Origin: Bacteriovoracaceae bacterium UBA2394
GTDB taxonomy: Bacteria > Bdellovibrionota > UBA2394
Reading direction: 5' to 3'
Length of the DNA stretch: 5,166 bases
Assembly (NCBI GenBank): GCA_002343335.1
Contig: DDSI01000045.1
Span: 1-5,166 of the forward strand
Part shown: in pieces, positions 1 through 5,166 of the stretch
Layout of the letters: each line of letters opens with the position of its first letter
How positions within the stretch are numbered: the stretch's first letter is position 1
Notes under the pieces: model-generated
The model's input: the letters and a program-made list of their open reading frames with translations, nothing else
The model's database searches: none
What the model was told of the DNA's origin: nothing
Program-made: the position numbers and the translations under genes

Positions 1-93
1 GTTTCAGAAAGTAGTGACAACGCCGTGCCTCATCGGGAAGAGACTGCGGCAGCCACATTTCTGGATCAATTGAGTGTTTCGAGTAATCGGTAA
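1..93 (+). CDS. C-terminal end of an unidentified protein (partial)
   Basis: Frame 1 is open from the window edge to a TAA at 91-93, giving 30 residues that begin VSESSDNAVPHREE and end SVSSNR. The other two forward frames close inside this stretch (a TAG near 10-12 in frame 3 and a TGA at 71-73 in frame 2), so frame 1 is the only plausible coding frame. The tail is hydrophilic, rich in Ser and acidic residues, with no recognisable motif, and looks like a disordered C-terminus. It lies 36 nt upstream of the 242-residue gene on the same strand, so the two may be co-transcribed. With only 30 codons, the product cannot be identified. Confidence 0.5.
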   Translation, partial: VSESSDNAVPHREETAAATFLDQLSVSSNR

Positions 94-119
94 GTAAAAG
101 AGTAGTTCGTTAGACAGTT

Positions 120-124
120 AGGGG
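120..124 (+). promoter_or_regulatory. Ribosome binding site of the 242-residue gene
   Basis: AGGGG lies 5 nt before the ATG at 130. It is the clearest Shine-Dalgarno-like element in the window and supports that start. I see no convincing -35/-10 promoter in the short gap 94-129, which suggests read-through from the gene ending at 93. Confidence 0.6.
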
Positions 125-129
125 AAAAT

Positions 130-858
130 ATGAATCGTGATCTCGCCTTGGCCACCATCGTGGTCATGTTGCTCGCCGCCGCCGGCATCGTCACTTGGGT
201 AAAGACACCTGAAGCCACTCGTATTGCCTTTCAAGATTTTGAAACCATGGAAATTGAAACTCCCGTGGGCAGAGAGCTCATGGCGATTGCCAAAGATGCC
301 GCAATATCTTCTACAGATGAATCAAGGGAGTTCTCGAATTGGAATATAGAAATCACCAAAGTGTGCCAAGGGGTCGTCGAGCGCTATCAGAGCGCCAAAA
401 ACTCTGTCCATATCGATCAACAACCTCTCACGCTGATTTTTTTGAGCGGCCCTCAGGATGAAATTGCTCGCGCCAAAGTAAGCTATGAAAATAATGGAAA
501 AATGATTACCGCTTCGCTCATCAGCTTAAATGATCTTCGGCTCAGCGAAAAAACCTTGCAGCAGGGTGACTATCAGGAGCTTTTGGAAGACGCGATTGAA
601 GTATGCGTAGGCGTAGACAAATCGCCGCGGCAAATTTCGTTGGAGGCCAGTAATTTGAAAGACGATATCACTCGATACGCCACGGCCGTGATTCGAATTC
701 CAAGAGCGGATTTAAATTCACAATCCAAACTCTCGCTCTTCCGCAAACACGAAGGGGAAGTTCAAACATTAGAATTTAATTTAGAAGATCTTTTGCACCA
801 AGTTTGGGTTTCGCCGAATACTTATTCGTATCAAGAGCGCGATCGTCGCGGCGGTTGA
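130..858 (+). CDS. Hypothetical membrane-anchored or exported protein, 242 aa
   Basis: I do not recognise a family. The ATG at 130 is well placed after AGGGG. Residues 5-24 are a single hydrophobic segment preceded by an Arg and followed by Lys25. This fits an uncleaved signal anchor, or a signal peptide cleaved near the AAAG at 16-19. There is no lipobox cysteine. The remaining ~215 residues are soluble-looking and mixed alpha/beta, presumably periplasmic. They contain two cysteines, Cys79 (KVCQG) and Cys159 (EVCVG), which could pair if exported. Strand-like stretches include PLTLIFLSG (99-107) and TAVIRIP (185-191); helix-like acidic stretches include QELLEDAIEV (149-158). The tail ends in charged residues and two glycines. 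It follows the partial gene by 36 nt and converges on pssA with 10 bp between stop codons. The coding call is strong; any function would be a guess. Confidence 0.85.
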   Translation: MNRDLALATIVVMLLAAAGIVTWVKTPEATRIAFQDFETMEIETPVGRELMAIAKDAAISSTDESREFSNWNIEITKVCQGVVERYQSAKNSVHIDQQPLTLIFLSGPQDEIARAKVSYENNGKMITASLISLNDLRLSEKTLQQGDYQELLEDAIEVCVGVDKSPRQISLEASNLKDDITRYATAVIRIPRADLNSQSKLSLFRKHEGEVQTLEFNLEDLLHQVWVSPNTYSYQERDRRGG

Positions 859-868
859 TCCCGAGGAG

Positions 869-1687
869 TTACTTCTGTTCTCGATCGCCGAAAGGAACAA
901 AGGGAACGGAAGGATCTGACTTTCGACGTCTTCGGAAAAGCACCATCTCTTCGACAAGTCCCGCAATCAGATAGACAATGAAACATCCGAACATCGCCAC
1001 TTCTTGGAAGGTAACGATGAGCATGATGATCAAAATCGCCAACATGAACACCTGAGTGGGCGATCTCCGAAAATCTAAATCTTTGAAGGAGCGGAAGCGC
1101 GCGTTCGAAACCATGAGTAACGCCAAAAAAATGGTCGCAGCGGCCGCTAAGCCCTGCCCCAAATCCTTATCCCCGACATAATTTCGAATCATGAGAAGCG
1201 AAATCGCCAAACCTCCCGCAGCTACAGGAGAGGACAAACCTTTAAAATATTTTTTGGAAGGTTGTGTCGCGGATATCACATTGAATCTCGCCAAGCGAAT
1301 TGCGGCGCACGACAAAAACATGAACGCTCCGAGCCAGCCCATACGTCCCAAATCCGCAAGCGCCATCGAGTAAGCAAGCACTGCCGGAGCCACGCCGAAA
1401 GAGACTACATCCGCAATTGAATCGAAGTGTGATCCAAATTCTGTTTCGGCACGCATGAGCCGCGCCATTCTTCCATCCAATGAATCAAATACCGTCGCTA
1501 ACAAAATGGCGTAAATTGCCGGCGTGAAATTGGTGTCGTCCTTCAACACCGCGTTCAACGTGTAAATAATTGAGTAGAACCCGGAGAAAAGTGCTGCGGA
1601 GGTGAGCAGCGACGGCAAAACATGCACGCCTCTCGAAAGGACCGTTCGTCGCTTATGAAGTCTGGTAATTGGATCGACATCCGCCAT
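869..1687 (-). CDS. pssA: CDP-diacylglycerol--serine O-phosphatidyltransferase (phosphatidylserine synthase, type II)
   Basis: It transfers a phosphatidyl group from CDP-diacylglycerol to L-serine in the inner membrane, giving phosphatidylserine, the precursor of phosphatidylethanolamine. The complete CDP-alcohol phosphotransferase signature is visible: D68xxD71G72xxA75R76, eight residues, G85xxxD89xxxD93 (numbered from the ATG at 1687). These aspartates bind the metal and CDP. The later FKGLSSPVAAGG block (148-159) resembles the FxGLPxPxAAG block typical of PssA and argues against PgsA. About eight hydrophobic segments follow the family pattern, and the protein ends in a basic RRRR (252-255) and a short polar tail. 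Its 272 residues are normal for the integral-membrane (Bacillus-type) enzyme, unlike the larger E. coli enzyme. Start: an in-frame TTG at 1696 would add three residues and has a weak GAG 9 nt upstream; the ATG has no clear Shine-Dalgarno. The gene follows tsaB by 24 nt (15 from the TTG), so it is probably the last operon gene. The partner decarboxylase gene psd is not in the window. Confidence 0.93.
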   Translation of the reverse strand: MADVDPITRLHKRRTVLSRGVHVLPSLLTSAALFSGFYSIIYTLNAVLKDDTNFTPAIYAILLATVFDSLDGRMARLMRAETEFGSHFDSIADVVSFGVAPAVLAYSMALADLGRMGWLGAFMFLSCAAIRLARFNVISATQPSKKYFKGLSSPVAAGGLAISLLMIRNYVGDKDLGQGLAAAATIFLALLMVSNARFRSFKDLDFRRSPTQVFMLAILIIMLIVTFQEVAMFGCFIVYLIAGLVEEMVLFRRRRKSDPSVPFVPFGDREQK

Positions 1688-1711
1688 CCGTGCCAACTTA
1701 GATTGCTCGCT

Positions 1712-2152
1712 CTAGTTTGAGAAGTGGTCGTTTTGATAGATTGGCTCGAGGGAATTGATATCCTCTACGACCTCGAAATCGCTCTCTTTGAGCAACTCCA
1801 GATTCGGACCCGTCGCCTCGGGCTCTAGGTCTTTGGTCCTTTGCATGAGTTCGCCGGAGGAAAATGTTTTTAAGGGAATCTTTTGAGCATAAGCCCAGAC
1901 CTTCCCGACGGTGATGCCCACCCGAAGACCCGTGTAAGACCCCGGCCCTCTTCCAACGGCAATCTCCGTCACCTCTTTGGCTTCGATTCCAAAAGGACGG
2001 AAAAAATCTTTGATGAGATTGAAGAGCACCTTCGACTGCTGCTGGGGCAAGTTGGAATGTCTCACGACTTCCATCCAGCCCTCATCCGTCCATACGCCCA
2101 GCGCTACGTCAGGAGTGGATGTATCCAAAACAAGACGCAGCACGGACGACAT
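1712..2152 (-). CDS. tsaB: Short TsaB: tRNA t6A37 biosynthesis partner protein lacking most of the second subdomain
   Basis: TsaB is the inactive kinase-like partner that binds TsaD and TsaE to form the complex adding threonylcarbamoyl to A37 of ANN-decoding tRNAs in the cytoplasm. The N-terminal ASKHA/RNase H-like subdomain is clear: VLDTSTPDVALGVW at 8-21 and the hallmark GRGPGSYTGLRVGI at 68-81, followed by KVWAYAQKIPLKTFSSGELM. After about residue 105 the usual central segment (AxDARxGEVY and the rest of the second subdomain) is absent. The protein goes almost directly to SLEPIYQND (134-142), which matches the C-terminal EPxYLR-like motif of full-length TsaB. Total length is 146 residues against about 231 in E. 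coli. Because both ends are in one frame, this is an internal deletion and not a frameshift or truncation. The start lies 2 nt after the rseP stop (TAA TC ATG), implying translational coupling; the nearest AGG is 14 nt upstream. The family is secure; full activity is inferred only. Confidence 0.88.
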   Translation of the reverse strand: MSSVLRLVLDTSTPDVALGVWTDEGWMEVVRHSNLPQQQSKVLFNLIKDFFRPFGIEAKEVTEIAVGRGPGSYTGLRVGITVGKVWAYAQKIPLKTFSSGELMQRTKDLEPEATGPNLELLKESDFEVVEDINSLEPIYQNDHFSN

Positions 2153-2154
2153 GA

Positions 2155-3843
2155 TTATTTAAAAACCTGCACAATGGCGTCGAGCCATCCATAGCGGGAA
2201 AAATCGTTATAGAGGACGAGCGCGAAGAGCGAGATCAAGATGAAAAGCCCGACCTGCATGGCAATTTCCATAAACCGAAGAGAAACTGGCCGTCCACGAA
2301 TCCACTCGATGATAAAAAATGTGGCGTGGCCGCCGTCCAAAACCGGAATGGGCAATAAATTGACCAAGCCAAGCGTGATGGAGAGCATTGCGAGATTGGA
2401 AAAGAACGAATACCAGCCGTACGCTCCACCGCCTGCCAATCGATAGGAGTGACCGGCCACTTTATAAATCATGATCGGACTTCCCAAAAGTTTCAGCGAC
2501 ACTTGGCCCGTGAATAATTTGTAAAGTGCTTCGACCGTGGTTCGACCCATGTTCCAAGATTCTGTGAACCCTCGCGCTACCCACTGAATGGGATTCCAAG
2601 ATCGCTCCACATAGAGTCCAGTTTCCGACCGCAAGGCTGCGCCAATTCCAATACGATACATAGGCTCACGAGCGAGGGGATTGTCTTTTCCAAGAAGAGG
2701 GTCGTCGATGGTGGTCTTCTCCGGCGCCATCTCCGCTTTAATTTGCTGGCCATTCCGTGACCAAACCACGGAAACGGGCTTGCCCTCGGAGGCGCGAATC
2801 ACCGTCGCAATATCTTCCCAATTTTGAATGGGCTTTGAATCAATCGAAACCATGACATCATTCGCCTGCAGACCCGCTCGTTCCGCAGGACTTCCAGGTT
2901 CCACTCGACCAATCACGCGAGACACTGAAACCAATCCAATTCGAGTGGCGACGTCTGCGGTGCCGGGGCTCAGAGTAAAAGTTTTAGAAATCGCACTTCC
3001 ATTTCGGTCGACCGTGAGAGTTACATCGCTTGGCTTTAGCGAAGCTAACACCGCGTCCATTTGCGACTGCGTGCGGATTTCCACGTTATTGATCTTGGTC
3101 ACCCGATCGAAATTTTGAAATCCGGCGCGACCCACAATGGATTCCTCAGATTCGAAGAATATCAAAGGAACAATATACTCAGGGGAAGCTCCAATCCGGG
3201 GAGCTTCAATGTCCTCTCCGAACTTGGATTTGGTTTTGGCCATCTTGGGCTCTACGGCCAATTGCACTTTTTCTTTTTCTCCGGAATTTAAATTCACTCG
3301 TTCAATTTCAAGCTGCACGTTTTTACCCAGCGATCGATCCACAACCGACTCGATCTCCGAAAACTTCCGTATGGGCTTTCCATCTACGGAAAGAATGCGA
3401 TCCCCCGGCACCAAGCCCGCCTCCGCCGCGGGACGGCCCGGTTCCATCGTACCCACAATGGGTTCCACGGTTGGAATTCCTAAAGGCAACATCAATGCAA
3501 AAATAAAAATCGGGAAAATAAAATTAAAGAGAGGCCCCCCCAACACGATGAGCAATTTTTGCGGAGGTTTCTTCCCCAAAAAGCCATCGGGCGTGCGCTC
3601 CGAAGAGTATTCTTTAGTGGGATCGTCTCCCGCCATTTTCACATAACCACCAAGGGGTAGCAGGCAGATCTTGAATTCCGTAGGACCGCGCGTGAAGCCG
3701 ATCAATTTGGGACCCATGCCCACGGCAAATCGCTCCACTCGAACCCCCATCCAGCGAGCCATGAGGAAGTGTCCAAGCTCATGCGAAAAAACGAGTAAGA
3801 AAAATAGAAGACCAAAGAGTCCAACGTCTGTGAGCCAAGTCAT
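2155..3843 (-). CDS. rseP: RseP-type site-2 intramembrane metalloprotease with three apparent PDZ domains
   Basis: This inner-membrane zinc protease cleaves transmembrane segments of anti-sigma factors (RseA in E. coli) or leftover signal peptides after a first periplasmic cut. TM1 (about 4-30) carries the zinc motif H21-E22-L-G-H25. The loop at 42-70 resembles the family's membrane-reentrant hairpin (GPKLIGF ... LPLGGYVKM). TM2 is about 98-120, TM3 about 476-497, and the second zinc-binding motif NLLPIPVLDGG is at 495-505 with Asp503. TM4 is about 523-545, followed by LYNDFSRYG as in E. coli (LFNDFSRL). Between TM2 and TM3 lie a canonical PDZ (about 124-199, PGRPAAEAGLVPGDRILSVDG), a degenerate PDZ-like unit (about 214-292, GRAGFQNFDRVTKINN) and a second canonical PDZ (about 304-374, EPGSPAERAGLQANDVMVSID). 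The length of 562 residues exceeds the 450 of E. coli RseP by about one domain. The ATG at 3843 puts HExxH where the family has it, although no Shine-Dalgarno precedes it. It follows dxr by 34 nt and is joined to tsaB by 2 nt. No sigma/anti-sigma pair is nearby, so its substrates are unknown. Confidence 0.95.
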   Translation of the reverse strand: MTWLTDVGLFGLLFFLLVFSHELGHFLMARWMGVRVERFAVGMGPKLIGFTRGPTEFKICLLPLGGYVKMAGDDPTKEYSSERTPDGFLGKKPPQKLLIVLGGPLFNFIFPIFIFALMLPLGIPTVEPIVGTMEPGRPAAEAGLVPGDRILSVDGKPIRKFSEIESVVDRSLGKNVQLEIERVNLNSGEKEKVQLAVEPKMAKTKSKFGEDIEAPRIGASPEYIVPLIFFESEESIVGRAGFQNFDRVTKINNVEIRTQSQMDAVLASLKPSDVTLTVDRNGSAISKTFTLSPGTADVATRIGLVSVSRVIGRVEPGSPAERAGLQANDVMVSIDSKPIQNWEDIATVIRASEGKPVSVVWSRNGQQIKAEMAPEKTTIDDPLLGKDNPLAREPMYRIGIGAALRSETGLYVERSWNPIQWVARGFTESWNMGRTTVEALYKLFTGQVSLKLLGSPIMIYKVAGHSYRLAGGGAYGWYSFFSNLAMLSITLGLVNLLPIPVLDGGHATFFIIEWIRGRPVSLRFMEIAMQVGLFILISLFALVLYNDFSRYGWLDAIVQVFK

Positions 3844-3851
3844 AATAGGTC

Positions 3852-3881
3852 AACTTTAACCCGAATAATGGCGAACTTTAA
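3852..3881. repeat. Pair of 8-bp direct repeats between dxr and rseP
   Basis: The octamer AACTTTAA (plus strand) occurs at 3852-3859 and again at 3874-3881, 22 bp start to start, which is about two helical turns. The second copy overlaps the dxr stop codon. Spacing on one DNA face could suit a dimeric regulator, but the element is short, AT-rich and may be chance. It lies in the only gap in the operon longer than about 25 nt, directly upstream of rseP, where no Shine-Dalgarno is seen. Confidence 0.25.
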
Positions 3882-5140
3882 AGGCTTACGGAGTGGGATT
3901 CCGTAGAGGTCTCAGAATCCTCCTGGAGGTGGCTATTACGGATGCTGAAGAGGCCCGGACGACGATGTGTCGCCCACGTCTTCACCTCTTCATCAAGCGC
4001 CACGACGCCCTCCAAGTCCTTCACGACGCGACCGGAAAACGCCTCTAGAGCCGCTTCGACCACGGTCGGAATATCTACAAATCGAATTTGATCCTTCAGG
4101 AATCGATCTACCACCACTTCATTGGCGGCATTGAGCACGATGGAACCCTCCGCACCAACCGCTTCCGCTTCCAACGCCAATTTTAAGCAGCGAAATTTTT
4201 GATAGTCGGGCTCTTCAAAATGTAGCGCCTTCAACTGGGAGAGCGAAAGCTTTCCACTGAGGTCGATCGGCAAGCGATCGGGATATCCGAGCGCAAGCGC
4301 AATTGGAATTCGCATGTCAGAGAGTCCCAGCTGAGCCATAAACGATCCGTCGCAGTATTCCACCAGTGAATGAATGATGCTTTCCGGATGGATTACGATT
4401 TCGATTTTATTTGCTGGCACTTCAAACAGTCGCTTGGCTTCGATAAATTCGAGGCCCTTGTTCATCATGGTGGCGGAGTCGATCGTAATCTTTGCGCCCA
4501 TTGACCAATTGGGATGTCGGAGCGCTTCCTCCTTAGTGATCTTTCCAAAATCTTTCAATTCGCGCGTGCGGAAGGGTCCGCCGCTGCCGGTGAGCCACAC
4601 CTTATGCACTGATTCCATTTGATTTCCCATCAGGGCCTGGAAAATCGCCGAGTGTTCGGAATCGACGGGAATCAAAGTGGAGGAAGAAGATTTGACCGCG
4701 CTCATGATGAAGGGACCCGCCATGACTAAAATTTCTTTGTTGGCGATGCCAACCGTGGACACACCCTGACGAACGCCTTGCAGCGTTGCCGCTAAACCGT
4801 GAGTTCCCATCATGGCCGACATCAAAATATCGGGCTCAGCCTCTTCCACCAACTGGCGATGACCTTCCACGCCTGCGAAAATTTTGAGATCTGCCAGCAA
4901 ACTCGCCGGGATTTTCATGCGAAGCGCGTGCGCAATTTCCTCAGAGCTCACACTCACAAACGGAGGGCGAAATTCTGCGATCTGTGTAATGAGCGAATCG
5001 ATCGAGGATCCGCACGACAAACCCACGACATCAAAACGTTCGCGATGCTCACGCACGACATTCAGGGTGCTCGTGCCAATACTTCCGGTAGAGCCCAGTA
5101 GAACTAAAGTTCGCTTTTTTAACGAAGTCGCTTTCATCAT
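3878..5140 (-). CDS. dxr: 1-deoxy-D-xylulose 5-phosphate reductoisomerase
   Basis: It converts 1-deoxy-D-xylulose 5-phosphate to 2-C-methyl-D-erythritol 4-phosphate using NADPH and a divalent metal, the first committed cytosolic step of the MEP isoprenoid pathway and the target of fosmidomycin. The NADPH-binding motif GSTGSIG is at 16-22. NKE at 134-136 and the metal ligands Asp160, Glu162 (PVDSEHSAIFQ) and Glu231 (MNKGLEFIEA) are present. Substrate contacts Ser186 (TGSGGPFR), Ser222, Asn227 and Lys228, and the flexible-loop residues HPNWSMG (209-215), are all intact. A late LNAANEVVV block (336-344) is also typical. The 420 residues slightly exceed the usual ~400 because of a polar tail rich in Ser, Thr and Glu after about residue 400. 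Two consecutive ATGs (5140 and 5137) could start it; a GAG at 5145-5147 is 4 nt from the first and 7 nt from the second. The first ATG overlaps a possible upstream stop (TAATG). No active-site residue is missing, so it is expected to be functional. Confidence 0.97.
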   Translation of the reverse strand: MMKATSLKKRTLVLLGSTGSIGTSTLNVVREHRERFDVVGLSCGSSIDSLITQIAEFRPPFVSVSSEEIAHALRMKIPASLLADLKIFAGVEGHRQLVEEAEPDILMSAMMGTHGLAATLQGVRQGVSTVGIANKEILVMAGPFIMSAVKSSSSTLIPVDSEHSAIFQALMGNQMESVHKVWLTGSGGPFRTRELKDFGKITKEEALRHPNWSMGAKITIDSATMMNKGLEFIEAKRLFEVPANKIEIVIHPESIIHSLVEYCDGSFMAQLGLSDMRIPIALALGYPDRLPIDLSGKLSLSQLKALHFEEPDYQKFRCLKLALEAEAVGAEGSIVLNAANEVVVDRFLKDQIRFVDIPTVVEAALEAFSGRVVKDLEGVVALDEEVKTWATHRRPGLFSIRNSHLQEDSETSTESHSVSL

Positions 5141-5166
5141 TACACTCGTGGAATGGTCTTAAGACT
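5140..5166 (-). CDS. Possible C-terminal end of an upstream operon gene (partial)
   Basis: Reading the minus strand in from the right edge gives eight open codons (SLKTIPRV) and then a TAA whose last A is the first base of the dxr ATG (TAATG). Such one-base overlaps are common between co-translated operon genes. In many bacteria cdsA, often with uppS, precedes dxr and rseP, so a cdsA end is the likeliest guess. Eight codons cannot identify it, and one other frame is also open over this short stretch. Confidence 0.4.
   Translation of the reverse strand, partial: SLKTIPRV

Noticed and set aside
781..966. A 61-codon minus-strand open frame across the convergent junction
   Set aside because: It overlaps the ends of two better-supported genes in a different frame and has no motif or ribosome binding site.
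1712..1860. Frameshift as the cause of the short TsaB
   Set aside because: The C-terminal EPIYQND motif is in the same frame as the N-terminal domain, so the shortening is an in-frame internal loss and not a shifted or prematurely stopped gene.
1883..2194. Plus-strand open frames opposite tsaB and the rseP end
   Set aside because: They lie over the conserved GRGPGSYTG-coding region of tsaB on the other strand and show no protein-family features. The overlap is explained by the real gene.
3137..3646. A 169-codon plus-strand open frame opposite rseP
   Set aside because: It is antisense to the conserved PDZ and TM2-coding part of rseP, has no ribosome binding site or recognisable motif, and its composition (many Ser, Pro and Gly) is typical of a reverse-strand shadow.
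4799..5162. Plus-strand open frames opposite the start of dxr
   Set aside because: They are antisense shadows of the conserved NADPH-binding domain, with no supporting initiation signals.
5156..5165. Perfect 10-bp palindrome GTCTTAAGAC at the right edge
   Set aside because: It is probably within the end of the upstream coding sequence, is short, and is cut off from context by the window edge, so chance is the simplest explanation.
1..5166. CRISPR arrays, insertion sequences, tRNA or rRNA genes, attachment sites
   Set aside because: No repeated spacer units, terminal inverted repeats with transposase, cloverleaf-like sequences or rRNA segments were seen. Nearly all of the window is ordinary coding sequence.

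Overview
The window looks like a chromosomal housekeeping region of a Gram-negative, probably diderm bacterium. A minus-strand operon of envelope, isoprenoid and tRNA-modification genes fills positions 869-5140. Base composition is roughly balanced. The gene order dxr-rseP-tsaB-pssA, probably following cdsA/uppS-type genes, and the protein style remind me of Bdellovibrionota or former deltaproteobacteria. That placement is inference from context, because no rRNA or other marker gene is present.

Layout from left to right. Positions 1-93 (+) are the last 30 codons of an unidentified gene cut by the window edge. Positions 130-858 (+) encode a 242-residue protein of unknown function with an N-terminal membrane segment and a good ribosome binding site. 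It converges on the minus-strand operon with only 10 bp between the two stop codons. The operon, read from right to left, is: the last codons of an upstream gene (5140-5166, tentative), dxr (MEP pathway), rseP (site-2 intramembrane protease), a short tsaB (tRNA t6A biosynthesis) and pssA (phosphatidylserine synthase). Spacings are a 1-nt stop/start overlap (TAATG), then 34, 2 and 15-24 nt. This is consistent with one polycistronic transcript and translational coupling.

The products share an envelope theme. Dxr feeds isoprenoid precursors (undecaprenyl carrier lipid, quinones), PssA makes the precursor of phosphatidylethanolamine, and RseP carries out regulated proteolysis in the inner membrane. 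TsaB is the outlier, serving translation fidelity. No RNA genes, mobile elements, CRISPR arrays or convincing terminators were seen, and there is no gene-free stretch over 300 bases.

I did not find an evidently new multi-gene system. The points most worth a second look are the strongly shortened TsaB, which lacks the usual second subdomain but keeps the C-terminal EPxY motif; the RseP with an apparent third PDZ domain; and the unrecognised membrane-anchored protein beside pssA.
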